Source: Planctomycetota bacterium (GTDB taxonomy: Bacteria > Planctomycetota > UBA1135 > UBA2386). Taken from it: a stretch of 64,000 nt of DNA. Below, one piece after another: positions 17,444 through 26,001 of the stretch. The stretch is from NCBI GenBank assembly GCA_020848735.1, contig JADLHO010000087.1, forward strand, positions 1 to 64,000, read 5' to 3'. The notes under the pieces are model-generated. The model saw nothing but the letters and a program-made list of their open reading frames with translations, searched no databases and was not told where the DNA came from. The position numbers and the translations under genes are program-made. Each line of letters opens with the position of its first letter. The first letter of the stretch is position 1.

Positions 17444-17857
17444 ATGAGACACCGCCTCCTGAAGAAGAAGCTCGGCCGGACGACGACCCATCGCCTGTCC
17501 ATGGAGCGCAACATGATCTGCTCGATCATCAAGCACGAGCGGATCGTCACCACCCTGGCGAAGGCCAAGGCGATCCGCCGCAACCTGGACAAGATGATCA
17601 CGCTCGGCAAGCGGAAGGACTTGACCCGCTATCGCCGAGCGATCGCTTATCTCCGCGATCACGACGCGGCGCAGAAGCTCTTCGACACGCTTGGCCCGCG
17701 GTATGCCACTCGTCCGGGTGGCTATTGCCGGGTCGTTCGTCTGAGCTCGTATCGCATCGGTGACGGCACCCAGAAGGCGATCGTCGAGCTCGTCGACAAC
17801 GACGTGCTCGCGCGCGCGCTCGCCGGTCAGGCCGAGAGCGAGACCAGCGAGAGCTGA
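17444..17857 (+). CDS. rplQ: 50S ribosomal protein L17
   Basis: A 137-residue L17 starting MRHRLLKKKLGRTTTHRL, followed by NMICSIIKHERIVTTLAKAKAIR and the C-terminal PGGYCRVVRLSSYRIGDGTQKAIVEL segment. L17 lies near the tunnel exit. It ends the ribosomal supercluster; a 158-bp spacer separates it from rpoA. Confidence 0.96.
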   Translation: MRHRLLKKKLGRTTTHRLSMERNMICSIIKHERIVTTLAKAKAIRRNLDKMITLGKRKDLTRYRRAIAYLRDHDAAQKLFDTLGPRYATRPGGYCRVVRLSSYRIGDGTQKAIVELVDNDVLARALAGQAESETSES

Positions 17858-17863
17858 GCGGGC

Positions 17864-17880
17864 CCCCGCCCCATGCGGGG
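17864..17880. terminator. Weak terminator-like hairpin after rplQ
   Basis: A 6-bp stem CCCCGC/GCGGGG with loop CCCAT lies just after the rplQ stop, between convergent rplQ and dnaE. No T-tract follows, so intrinsic termination is uncertain. Confidence 0.35.
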
Positions 17881-18009
17881 CGTCGCGCGTTCCGACCGCG
17901 GATCCTTCCGACCGTGGTGCCAGCGGTGCCGAGCGAGCGCGGGTTCGACGAGGACCTGCGCTCGAGTTCTGTACCGATCGGTGCCTCGGAGCTCTGCGAT
18001 GGCCGCCCG

Positions 18010-21000
18010 TCAACGCCGCCGGAAGGAGAGGTTCTCGGGCCCCACGATCAGCGCGAGATCGTCGATCAGGTTGTCGTCGATCCGCACCGAATAACGTTGG
18101 TCGGCCCGCACGACATGGGTCGCGCCGTTCTCCTCGACCTCGAGCAGCAGGCGGTGTGAACCCCGCGAGCGTGTGACGGCATCGGCCAGGCTGTCGAGGA
18201 CGCGGTCGGAGGGCAGACTGGCAGGCAGGCGCACGATGAGGCTCTGGACCTCGCGTGAAGCGATGTCGTCCGCCTGCTCGAGGTTGTCGCACAGGAGTCC
18301 GACCTCTTCGGCGTTCTTCTCCACCCGGCCACTGACGAAGAGGATGGCGTCGTCGGCGAGCTTCTCCCGCACGCGCTCGTACACGCGGGCGAAGACGACG
18401 ACCGATACCGCGCCATCGAGGTCCTCGAGTCGGAAGCGGGCCATCTTCTGGCCGGCGCTGCGTCCGGTCTTCACGACGAGGACGCGCAGTCCGCTCACCA
18501 TGCCGGCGATCCGGACCTCGGTGCCGGACTCGAGGGTCGCGAGGTCGGCCGTGCTCCGTCCGGCGATGCGGGCGAAGAAGCGACCGCGCTTCTCGAAGGG
18601 ATGCCCCGAGAGATAGAAGCCGAGCGCCTCCTTCTCGTTGGCGAGGCGTTCCATCTCGGTCCACTCCGCGGCGCGGAGTTCCCGTCGATCGGTCGGGGCT
18701 GGCGGTGCTTCACCCAGGTCGAAGAGGCTGCGTTGGCCGGCGGCCTTGTCCCGACGAACCTGCGCCGCGCCGCGCACGGCCGCCTCGAGACCCTCGATCG
18801 CGCTCTTGCGCGTGGCCTCGATCGAATCGAAGGCTCCGGCCTTCACCAACGCCTCCAGCGCGCCCTTGTTCACGAGCTGCGTGTCCTGACGCTCGCAGAG
18901 GTTCTCGATCGAGGCGTAGGGACCCTTGCGCTTGCGCTCGAGCTCCACCGACTCCGCGAAGCGGGTGCCCACGCCCTTGATGGCGCCGAGACCGAACCGG
19001 ATCGATCCCGCCTCGACGCCGAACCGCAGACCACTGGCATTGACGTCCGGCGAGCGCACGGGGAAGCCGATGCGCCGCGCCTCGTCGACGAACTCCTTCA
19101 GCTTGTCGGAGTTCGAACTCTCCACCGTCATGTTCGCGGCATAGAACTCCACCGGGAAGTGGGCCTTGAGCCAGGCGGTCTGGTAGGTGACGAGCGCGTA
19201 GGCGGCGGAGTGCGACTTGTTGAAGCCGTAGCCCGCGAAGTACTCCATCGTCTCGAAAAGCTCACGTGCCCAGGTCGCAGCGTGGCCCTTGGCCGTCGCG
19301 CCGGTGACGAACTTCTCCTTGAACTTCGCCATCTCCTCGGGCTTCTTCTTGCCCATCGCCTTGCGCAGCGAGTCGGCCTCGTTCATCGAGAACCCGCCGA
19401 CGAGGTTGGAGATGCGCATGACCTGCTCCTGATAGACGATGACTCCGTACGTCTCCTGGAGGACCTCGCGCGTGTCTTCGTGCGGGTAGGCGACGGGTTC
19501 CTCGCCGTGTTTCCGCCGCACGAACATGTCGACCATTCCGGAGCTGAGCGGGCCCGGGCGATACAGCGCCAGCACGGCGATGACGTCCTCGAAGGTGTCG
19601 GGCGCCAGGCGGGCGAGCAGGTCCCGCATTCCCGACGATTCGAGCTGGAACACGCCGAGTGTGTCGCCGCGCGTCATGAGCGCGTAGGTCGGCTGGTCGT
19701 CGAGCGCGAGCGTGTCGAGGTCGAGTTCGCGTCCGTGGTTCTCGCGCACGAGGCGCTTGCACTCCTCGAGGATCGTCAGCGTCTTGAGCCCGAGGAAGTC
19801 GACCTTGAGCAGGCCGACGGTCTCGAGTTCCGTCATCTGCCACTGCGTCGTGATCTCCTCGCCGCTGCGGCAGAGCGGGACGTAGTCGCGCAGCGGGCGG
19901 TCGGCGACGACGACCCCGGCGGCGTGCACCGAAGAGTGGCGCGCGAGGCCTTCGAGCTTCAGTCCGAGGTCGAAGAGGCGCGAGATGGACTCGCTCGAGC
20001 CCTTGATCTGGACCAGCTCGGGATCGCTCTCGAGAGCCTTCGCGAGCGATGCCCCGGGACCCTGGGGGACCTTCTTCGCGATCTTGTCGATCTCGCCGAG
20101 ATCGACCTCGAGGACCCGGCCCACGTCGCGGAGCACCCCGCGGCTCGCCATCGTGCCGAAGGTCACGATCTGCGAGACGCAGTCCTCGCCGTACTTGTCC
20201 CTCACGTACCGGATGACCTCATCCCGACGCTCGCCGCAGAAGTCCACGTCGATGTCGGGCATGCTGACGCGCGACGCGTTCAGGAACCGCTCGAAGAGCA
20301 GGTTGTAGCGCAGCGGATCGAGGTTCGTGATCCCGAGGGCGAACGCGACCATCGAGCCCGCGGCGGAACCGCGACCGGGCCCTACGGGGATGTTCGAGGC
20401 GCGTGCATGCGCGATGAAGTCCGCGGTGATGAGGAAGTAGCTCGCGAAGCCGAGCTTGCGGATGACGTCGATCTCGTACGTGAGCCGCGTGCGGATCGCG
20501 TCGCTGATCTCGCCGTACCGACGCACCGCGCCCTCGTAGCACAGGCGTTCGAAGAGCTGATCGGGGCTCTCGGACGAACCCGTCCCGAAGGTCGGCAGGT
20601 GATAGACGTTGAACGGGATGTCGACCTTGCAGTGCTGCGCGATCTCGACCGTGGACGCGAGCGCCTCGGGCAGTTCGCGAAACGCCTGCGCCATCGCGGC
20701 GCGGCTCTTGAACCACAGTTCGCGCGACGGCATCCGGAACCGTTCCGGGTCGTTGAGCGACTTGCCGTTGCGGATGCAGGTCATGATGTCCTGCGCGACC
20801 CAGTCATCCGGCTGCACGTAGTGCACGTCGTTGGTGGCGCAGATCGGAGTGCCGAGGCGGCGGTGGATCGCGACGAGCCCCTGGTTCACGCGGCTCTGTG
20901 CCTCGACGCCGATCTCCATGAGCTCGAGGAACACGTTGCCCTTCCCGAGCAGATCCTCGAGCTCCGCGAGCGCGCGGCAGGCCGTGGGCAGATCGTCCTG

Positions 21001-21447
21001 CTGCACGAGCCGCGGCACCTCTCCGGAGAGATCGCCGGTCAGGGCGATCAGCCCGCCCGCGTGGGCGGCGAGGGCCTCGCGATCGATGCGCGGTCGGTAG
21101 TAGAAGCCTTCGAGGAACCCGATCGTCGAGAGCTTCTTGAGGTTGTCCCAGCCGGTGTCGTTCGTCGCGAGCAGCGTGAGCTGGTAGTTCGGGTTCGAGG
21201 TCGAGGTCGGTTCCCTGCGCGACTTGCCGGCGAGGAAGGCGACCATCCCGAGGATCGGCTTGATCTCCGCGCCCTTGCACGCCTTGTAGAACTCGATGGC
21301 GCCGTAGAGGTTGCCGTTGTCGGTGAGCGCGAGGGCTCGCTGACCGTCGGCCGCCGCCGCCTTCACGAGGTCCTTCACGCGCGCCGGCGCGGTGAGAAGG
21401 CTGTAGTGACTGTGGGTGCGTAGGTGGACGAAGTCTGGGACCGTCAT
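18010..21447 (-). CDS. dnaE: DNA polymerase III alpha subunit
   Basis: A 1145-residue replicative polymerase of the DnaE class. Order of domains: N-terminal PHP domain (HLRTHSHYSLL at 8-18; about 1-270), the GPGRGSAAGS motif (357-366) and the catalytic PDIDVDF (397-403; two active-site aspartates), palm and fingers, the FNKSHSAAYALVTYQTAWLK segment, helix-hairpin-helix region, an OB fold (about 985-1075) and a short C-terminal tau-interaction region. Length agrees with DnaE1 (about 1160). ATG 21447 is preceded by a CATAAT -10 box 50 bp upstream. Its dnaX partner lies 5 kb away. Confidence 0.96.
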   Translation of the reverse strand: MTVPDFVHLRTHSHYSLLTAPARVKDLVKAAAADGQRALALTDNGNLYGAIEFYKACKGAEIKPILGMVAFLAGKSRREPTSTSNPNYQLTLLATNDTGWDNLKKLSTIGFLEGFYYRPRIDREALAAHAGGLIALTGDLSGEVPRLVQQDDLPTACRALAELEDLLGKGNVFLELMEIGVEAQSRVNQGLVAIHRRLGTPICATNDVHYVQPDDWVAQDIMTCIRNGKSLNDPERFRMPSRELWFKSRAAMAQAFRELPEALASTVEIAQHCKVDIPFNVYHLPTFGTGSSESPDQLFERLCYEGAVRRYGEISDAIRTRLTYEIDVIRKLGFASYFLITADFIAHARASNIPVGPGRGSAAGSMVAFALGITNLDPLRYNLLFERFLNASRVSMPDIDVDFCGERRDEVIRYVRDKYGEDCVSQIVTFGTMASRGVLRDVGRVLEVDLGEIDKIAKKVPQGPGASLAKALESDPELVQIKGSSESISRLFDLGLKLEGLARHSSVHAAGVVVADRPLRDYVPLCRSGEEITTQWQMTELETVGLLKVDFLGLKTLTILEECKRLVRENHGRELDLDTLALDDQPTYALMTRGDTLGVFQLESSGMRDLLARLAPDTFEDVIAVLALYRPGPLSSGMVDMFVRRKHGEEPVAYPHEDTREVLQETYGVIVYQEQVMRISNLVGGFSMNEADSLRKAMGKKKPEEMAKFKEKFVTGATAKGHAATWARELFETMEYFAGYGFNKSHSAAYALVTYQTAWLKAHFPVEFYAANMTVESSNSDKLKEFVDEARRIGFPVRSPDVNASGLRFGVEAGSIRFGLGAIKGVGTRFAESVELERKRKGPYASIENLCERQDTQLVNKGALEALVKAGAFDSIEATRKSAIEGLEAAVRGAAQVRRDKAAGQRSLFDLGEAPPAPTDRRELRAAEWTEMERLANEKEALGFYLSGHPFEKRGRFFARIAGRSTADLATLESGTEVRIAGMVSGLRVLVVKTGRSAGQKMARFRLEDLDGAVSVVVFARVYERVREKLADDAILFVSGRVEKNAEEVGLLCDNLEQADDIASREVQSLIVRLPASLPSDRVLDSLADAVTRSRGSHRLLLEVEENGATHVVRADQRYSVRIDDNLIDDLALIVGPENLSFRRR

Positions 21448-21497
21448 GGGCGGACGGAGCCCCGGCGCATCACGGTGGCGGCGCGGGCTCGCGGCCG

Positions 21498-21503
21498 ATT
21501 ATG
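21498..21503 (-). promoter_or_regulatory. Candidate -10 box for dnaE
   Basis: On the minus strand the sequence reads GGCATAATC, giving a -10 of CATAAT about 50 bp upstream of the dnaE start. No good -35 is present. The related GGCATGATC occurs upstream of tRNA-Ser(CGA) and ptsN, which strengthens the call. Confidence 0.45.
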
Positions 21504-21511
21504 CCGCGCGT

Positions 21512-22762
21512 TCACGCGTCGTTGGCGGCGGAGCGCGGCGTCGCGGCGCGGCCCGGCAGCAGGCCCATGCGACGACCTGCGTGCTCGAAGATCTCGAGGA
21601 CGCGATCGCACTGCGCGCGGGAGTGCGCCGCCATGTAGGACGTGCGCACGAGGTCCATGCCGACCGGGACCGCCGGCGAGGTGACCGGGTTCGTGAAGAC
21701 CCCGGTCTCGAAGAGCACCTTCCAGAACGCGAAGAGACGGTCCTGGTCCCCGACGATGACGGGGACGATCGGCGTCTCCGTGCGACCGACGCGGAAGCCC
21801 CGCTCGGCGAGGCCATCGCGGACCTGGGTCGCGCGTTCCATCAGGGTCGTGCGCAGCTCGGGGCACTCCTCGATGACGTCGAGCGCGGCGAGCGCGGCGG
21901 CGGCGGCGCTCGGCGGGATCGACGCCGAGAAGATCAGCGAGCGGGCGTGGTGCTTGATGTAGTGGATGACCGGCTCCGGGCCGGCGACGAAGCCGCCGAG
22001 GCTCGCGAAGCTCTTGCTGAAGGTGCCGAGCACGAGGTCGACGTCCTTCTCGACGCCGCAGTGCTCGACGGCGCCACGACCGTGCGCGCCCAGGACACCC
22101 GCCGAGTGCGCCTCGTCGACCAGGACCCGCGCGCCGTACTCCCGGGCGAGTTCGCAGATGCGCCCCAGGTTGGCGATCTCGCCCATCATCGAGAACACGC
22201 CGTCGACGATGATCAGCTTGCCGCGGACCTCGGGGCGGGAAGCGGCCTGGAGCTGTCGCTCGAGGTCCTCCATGTCCTCGTGCCGGTACTTCTTCAGCTC
22301 GGCGAAGCTCAGACGGCAGCCGTCGAAGATCGAGGCGTGGTTCTCGCGGTCGCAGAGGATGACGTCATCCTTGCCGCAGAGCGCCGAGATCACGCCGAGG
22401 TTCGTCTGGAACCCCGTCGAGAAGCAGAGGGCGGCCTCCCGATCGAGGAAGCGGGCGAGCCGGCGCTCGAGTTCTTCGTGCAGCTCGAGGGTGCCGTTGA
22501 GGAAGCGGGAGCCGGTGCACGAGCTGCCGAACTGTTCCAGCGCCTCCCTCGCCGCCTCGATCACCCGCGGGTGGTGGGTCAGCCCGAGGTAGTTGTTGCT
22601 GCCGGCCATGATCAGCCGCCGGCCGTGGATCTCGACCTCCGTGCCTTCGCTCTGGGAGATCGGGATGAAGTACGGGTACATCCCCAGCGCCTGCACTTGC
22701 CGCGCGCGGGTGAAGCCGTAACACTTCTGGAAGAGGTCCAACGGTCGTCGATCGAGGAGCAA
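21512..22762 (-). CDS. Serine palmitoyltransferase-like alpha-oxoamine synthase
   Basis: A 416-residue PLP fold-I enzyme that would condense an amino acid with an acyl-CoA. PLP lysine is K250 in GTFSKSFASLGGF; H142 in the DRENHASIFDG motif and D216/H219 in VDEAHS complete the cofactor site. The N-terminal YPYFIPISQSEGTEVEIHG and GSRFLNGTLELHEELE segments resemble, from memory, the Bacteroides serine palmitoyltransferase more than BioF or KBL. It is thus a candidate first enzyme of sphingolipid synthesis. No biotin or threonine-catabolism gene is adjacent. The C-terminal 20 residues are a non-conserved tail. BioF-like or KBL activity is the alternative. Confidence 0.75.
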   Translation of the reverse strand: MLLDRRPLDLFQKCYGFTRARQVQALGMYPYFIPISQSEGTEVEIHGRRLIMAGSNNYLGLTHHPRVIEAAREALEQFGSSCTGSRFLNGTLELHEELERRLARFLDREAALCFSTGFQTNLGVISALCGKDDVILCDRENHASIFDGCRLSFAELKKYRHEDMEDLERQLQAASRPEVRGKLIIVDGVFSMMGEIANLGRICELAREYGARVLVDEAHSAGVLGAHGRGAVEHCGVEKDVDLVLGTFSKSFASLGGFVAGPEPVIHYIKHHARSLIFSASIPPSAAAAALAALDVIEECPELRTTLMERATQVRDGLAERGFRVGRTETPIVPVIVGDQDRLFAFWKVLFETGVFTNPVTSPAVPVGMDLVRTSYMAAHSRAQCDRVLEIFEHAGRRMGLLPGRAATPRSAANDA

Positions 22763-22815
22763 GCCGGCCCGGTCGCCCTCGGCGAGCGACTCTGCCCGAG
22801 GGCCTTACGTTAGAC

Positions 22816-23877
22816 GTGGCCGCTGCCCCGGACAATTCTTTCGCCGCGCCCGTCTCCCCTGGAGCGCGTCCGCCCGCCGGACCGGTCCTCGTCACCGGCG
22901 CAACCGGCTTCATCGGCCGAGCCTTCGCGGCGAGCTTGCGGCGCGAGGGCATCGCCCTTCGTTGCCTCGTCCGCGACCCGCGCCGGGCGCTCGCCGTCGG
23001 ACTGCCTGCGTCCGAGCTGGTGCACGGCAGCCTCGACCAACCGGAGTCCCTCGGACCTGCCGTGGAAGGCGCCAGCGCCATCGTCCACCTCGCGGGTGCG
23101 ACGCGCGCCCTCGACGCGGCCGGGTTCCGACGCGCGAACGCCGAGGGGACGGCTGCCCTCGCGGCGGCGGCGGCGGGCCGCTCGCCCGGGCTGCGCTTCG
23201 TCCAGGTCTCTTCGCTCGCCGCGGCGGGTCCGAGCCCCGACGGGCGCGGGACCGGCGCGGCGCCTTCGGACTGCCGGCCTTGTTCTCGGTACGGCCAGAG
23301 CAAGCTCGACGGCGAACGCGAAGTCCTCGCCCGCGCGGATCGCCTCGACTGGTGCGTGATCCGACCGCCGATCGTCTACGGTCCCGGCGACGACGGCACC
23401 CGACTCCTCGTGAAACAGGCGCTCGGCTGGGTATCGCCGGTCCCGAGCGTCCGGCGGCCGCTCTCCCTGGTACACGTCGACGACCTCGTCGCGGCCCTGC
23501 GGCTGGCGCTCGCGTCGACCGGCGTCCACGGCTTCTTCCCGATCGATGGCCCCGAGCGCTCCGACACGAGCTCGCTCGTCGCCGCGATCGCCGCGGCTGC
23601 GGGTCGGCGCGCCCGCTGCCTGCCGATCCCGATGTTCCTCGCGCGCGGCGCGGGACACCTCGCCGACCTCGTGCACCGCATCCGCGGCGTGCCCGGGTTC
23701 TTCTGCGCCGACAAGCTGCGCGAGGCGAGCGCCGTCGGGTGGGTCGCGGATCCGGTCCCGGCCCGTGAGCGGCTCGGCTTCACCGCGCGGATCGCGATCG
23801 CCGCCGGCTTCGCGGCGACCTTCGCGGCGGAGCCGGAGCTGCTCGGCTCGGCGCGGATCAACCCAGCAGGTGGGTGA
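22816..23877 (+). CDS. NAD(P)-dependent epimerase/dehydratase (extended SDR)
   Basis: A 353-residue extended short-chain dehydrogenase. The Rossmann motif is GATGFIG (28-34), and the catalytic Tyr-Lys pair is Y159/K163 (YGQSK) with Ser132/133. It starts at GTG 22816, 53 bp from the divergently transcribed serine palmitoyltransferase-like gene, and its 3' end overlaps the convergent carbamoyltransferase gene by 20 bp. In Caulobacter an SDR of this class (CerR) lies near spt and acts in ceramide synthesis, so ketone reduction in sphingolipid formation is a reasonable hypothesis. A nucleotide-sugar epimerase or other function cannot be excluded. Confidence 0.7.
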   Translation: MAAAPDNSFAAPVSPGARPPAGPVLVTGATGFIGRAFAASLRREGIALRCLVRDPRRALAVGLPASELVHGSLDQPESLGPAVEGASAIVHLAGATRALDAAGFRRANAEGTAALAAAAAGRSPGLRFVQVSSLAAAGPSPDGRGTGAAPSDCRPCSRYGQSKLDGEREVLARADRLDWCVIRPPIVYGPGDDGTRLLVKQALGWVSPVPSVRRPLSLVHVDDLVAALRLALASTGVHGFFPIDGPERSDTSSLVAAIAAAAGRRARCLPIPMFLARGAGHLADLVHRIRGVPGFFCADKLREASAVGWVADPVPARERLGFTARIAIAAGFAATFAAEPELLGSARINPAGG

Positions 23878-24859
23878 GCAGCGCCTTCTGCGCGTGGATG
23901 CGGTTCTCCGCCTGGTCGTAGATCACCGAGCGGGGGCCGTCGAGCACGCCGTCGCTCGCGCCGACGCCGCGCCGGACCGGCAGCGGGTGCATGAAGAGCG
24001 CGTTCCTCGTCTTGGCCATCGCGGACTCGTCGACGATCCAGGACTGCAGCGATCGCTTCACGATGCTCTCGCGCTCGGCGTCTTCCCAGTACTTGGGAGA
24101 GCCCCACGAGCGCGCGTAGACGACCTCCGCGTCGCGGACGCCGTCGTCGAGCGAATTCACGATCCGCAGGCTCCCGCCGTTCGCCTGGGCATCACGGGTC
24201 GCTGCGGTGACCACATCCTGGGCGGGCTCGAAGCCGAGGGGATGGCAGAGCGTGATCGACATGCCGAGCATGCCGGCGACGCGCAGCAGCGAGTGGCAGG
24301 GCCCGATGTTCTTCGGCTCGGGGTTGTTGGTCCACACGACGGAGAGTCGTCGACCCGGCAGGCGCGTGAGGTGGGCCTGCATCGTCATCGCATCCGCGAT
24401 CGCCTGGCAGGGATGCTCGACGGAAGACTCCAGGTTCACGACGGGGACCGTCGCGTACCGGGCGTAGCTCCGGAGCAGGAGTTCCTGCCGGTCCTTCTCC
24501 CACGAACCGGTGCGGCTGAGCTGGCGGATCCCCAGGGCATCGCAGTAGCGCGAGAGCGTGCGCGCCGCGTCCTTGACGTGCTCCTCGGCGCGGCCGTCCA
24601 TCACGGTCTGCTCCTCGGGCTCGAGGTCGTACATCTCGCGGTCGGCGAAGATGTTGATGACGTGGCCACCGAGCTGGACGGCGGCGACCTCGAAGCTGAC
24701 GCGGGTGCGCAGGCTGCGGTCGAAGAAGATCAGGCCGAGCGTCTTGCCGGCGAGGACCTGCGACGTGCGCTTGCCCCGCGAACGCTGCGCGAGTTCGAGG
24801 AGGTTCTCGAGCTCGTCACGTCCGAGGTCGCCGGCGGAAAGGAAGTCGCGCTTCGTCAA
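23858..24859 (-). CDS. argF': N-acetylornithine (or N-succinylornithine) carbamoyltransferase
   Basis: A 333-residue transcarbamylase. It carries the carbamoyl-phosphate motif SLRTR (49-53), HPCQ (149-152) and a late HPLPVRR, and it follows the Xanthomonas N-acetylornithine enzyme closely in the VMDG..EEH loop (87-94), YARSWG and AENRLHVQK-like C-terminal segments. As I recall, Glu92 in that loop selects acetylornithine, whereas Bacteroides succinylornithine enzymes have Pro; this protein has Glu at position 92. It would make N-acetylcitrulline in arginine synthesis. Normal OTCase (argF) lacks this VMDG loop. It is transcribed away from tadA. Confidence 0.85.
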   Translation of the reverse strand: MTKRDFLSAGDLGRDELENLLELAQRSRGKRTSQVLAGKTLGLIFFDRSLRTRVSFEVAAVQLGGHVINIFADREMYDLEPEEQTVMDGRAEEHVKDAARTLSRYCDALGIRQLSRTGSWEKDRQELLLRSYARYATVPVVNLESSVEHPCQAIADAMTMQAHLTRLPGRRLSVVWTNNPEPKNIGPCHSLLRVAGMLGMSITLCHPLGFEPAQDVVTAATRDAQANGGSLRIVNSLDDGVRDAEVVYARSWGSPKYWEDAERESIVKRSLQSWIVDESAMAKTRNALFMHPLPVRRGVGASDGVLDGPRSVIYDQAENRIHAQKALLTHLLG

Positions 24860-24905
24860 GGGTGCCGTCCTGGATCTCGTGGGTGCGAACGCCTCGCCTC
24901 AGCCC

Positions 24906-24927
24906 CCGATCGGCTTCTCCCGATCGG
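24906..24927. promoter_or_regulatory. Duplicated palindrome in the argF'-tadA intergenic region
   Basis: The perfect 8-bp palindrome CCGATCGG occurs twice (24906-24913 and 24920-24927) with a 14-bp period. It could be a pair of operator half-sites for a dimeric regulator, or an RNA hairpin with a CTTCTC loop. It lies upstream of argF' and between the two divergent genes. Confidence 0.4.
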
Positions 24928-24981
24928 TCTCGGCTGCGGCGTGGAGACTGCGTCGCCCGGCGTCGTCCGCGTGGGGCGCCG

Positions 24982-24987
24982 CATGAT
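24982..24987 (+). promoter_or_regulatory. Candidate -10 box for tadA
   Basis: CATGAT sits 12 bp upstream of the tadA GTG, implying a very short or absent 5' leader. No clear -35 is seen. Confidence 0.35.
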
Positions 24988-24999
24988 AGAACCGGCTTC

Positions 25000-25476
25000 G
25001 TGAGCGGCACAAGCGCGCAAGACGAAGCCATCGCGGACCACTCCCACATGCTGCGCTGCCTGGCGCTCGCGGAGGCGGCTGCGGTGCGCGGCGAGGTCCC
25101 CGTCGGTGCCCTGGTCGTCCGCGATGGAGTCGTGCTCGGCGAGGGCAGCAATCGCTGCGAAGAACTCATCGACGCCACGGCGCATGCCGAACTCGAGGCC
25201 TTGCGCAGGGCCTTCGCGGCGGCGCGCGAAGGCAGGTTGGTCGGGGCGACGCTCTACTGCACGCTCGAGCCCTGCTTCATGTGCGCAGGCGCCGCGCTTC
25301 ACGCGCGGGTCGCGCGCATCGTGTTCGCGGCACGCGATCCGAAGTTCGGCGCATGCCGCTCGCTCGCCAGCCTCGCCGAGGATCCGCGCCTGAACCACCG
25401 CTGCCGGGTCCACGAGGGGCTGCTCGCCGACGCCAGCGCCGGCCTCCTGCGCGCGTTCTTCCGCGAGCGCCGTTGA
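25000..25476 (+). CDS. tadA: tRNA adenosine(34) deaminase TadA
   Basis: A 158-residue zinc deaminase that converts A34 to inosine in tRNA-Arg(ACG). The motifs are HAE (62-64, His ligand and Glu proton shuttle) and PCFMC (91-95, two Cys ligands), in the order typical of TadA, followed by VARIVFAARDPKFGA. GTG 25000 gives a family-like N-terminus; an ATG at 25048 would remove 16 residues that are not strictly needed. It precedes the tRNA-Ser/SRP RNA region. Confidence 0.85.
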   Translation: MSGTSAQDEAIADHSHMLRCLALAEAAAVRGEVPVGALVVRDGVVLGEGSNRCEELIDATAHAELEALRRAFAAAREGRLVGATLYCTLEPCFMCAGAALHARVARIVFAARDPKFGACRSLASLAEDPRLNHRCRVHEGLLADASAGLLRAFFRERR

Positions 25477-25501
25477 GCCGGGAGCGGCGCTGGGTGCGCG
25501 G

Positions 25502-25529
25502 TTGAAAAGCCCCGCGGGGACGGCATGAT
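25502..25529 (+). promoter_or_regulatory. Promoter of tRNA-Ser(CGA)
   Basis: TTGAAA (25502-25507), 16-bp spacer, CATGAT (25524-25529). Transcription would start about 30 bp before the tRNA. Confidence 0.5.
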
Positions 25530-25565
25530 CCGCGGCCCCCGATCGTCGAGCGACGATCCCTCTGC

Positions 25566-25652
25566 GGAGAGGTGCCGGAGCGGCTGATCGGGACGGTCTC
25601 GAAAACCGTTGTGCTCGAAAGAGTACCGGGGGTTCGAATCCCCCCCTCTCCG
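25566..25652 (+). tRNA. tRNA-Ser (anticodon CGA)
   Basis: An 87-nt class II tRNA. Acceptor strand GGAGAGG (25566-25572) pairs with CCTCTCC, then discriminator G at 25652. Anticodon arm ACGGT CTCGAAA ACCGT gives CGA, reading UCG. A long variable arm and a GGGGG TTCGAAT CCCCC T-arm are visible. The CCA end is not encoded. Confidence 0.95.
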
Positions 25653-25659
25653 TCGATGA

Positions 25660-25700
25660 CCGCCGCGCGGTGACGAGTGCACCGCGCGGCGGCTTCGTTT
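25660..25700 (+). terminator. Intrinsic terminator after tRNA-Ser(CGA)
   Basis: A perfect 13-bp stem (CCGCCGCGCGGTG with CACCGCGCGGCGG, 7-nt loop) is followed by CTTCGTTT. It begins 7 nt after the tRNA end. Confidence 0.75.
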
Positions 25701-25761
25701 CCCGCGTGTCGTGGAGACTCCGCCGGGAGCCATCGCGAGTGTCGCACGAGTCGCTGCGCGC

Positions 25762-25790
25762 GCTTGCACGCGATCGGAAGCTCGGTTACG
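25762..25790 (+). promoter_or_regulatory. Promoter of tRNA-Ser(GGA)
   Basis: TTGCAC (25762-25767), 17-bp spacer, TACGAA (25785-25790). The predicted transcript would begin about 60 bp before the tRNA and contain a UUCG-loop hairpin. Confidence 0.5.
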
Positions 25791-25806
25791 AAGCGCCGAC
25801 CCTTCG

Positions 25807-25822
25807 CCGACCTTCGGGTCGG
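25807..25822 (+). other. UUCG tetraloop hairpin upstream of tRNA-Ser(GGA)
   Basis: CCGACC TTCG GGTCGG forms a 6-bp stem closed by the very stable UUCG loop. It lies between the promoter and the tRNA, so it is probably a precursor leader or processing element; without a T-tract it is unlikely to terminate. Confidence 0.45.
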
Positions 25823-25856
25823 CCGGCCGTCCGCCGCGCTGCGCGTCCCTCCGCAT

Positions 25857-25948
<92 letters not shown>

Positions 25949-26001
25949 ACTCCTCCCTCGGGCGGAGCGGAGTCGCGTCGCGAGGACGGACGGCCGTGGG
26001 T

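Noticed and set aside
18601-21423. A 940-codon open frame on the plus strand opposite dnaE
   Set aside because: It is a GC-bias shadow of dnaE: Arg/Ala/Glu/Val-rich, no domain, while the minus-strand frame is clearly DnaE.
23858-24859. Reading this gene as ordinary OTCase (argF)
   Set aside because: The VMDG..EEH loop and overall pattern fit the N-acetylornithine-type enzyme better.
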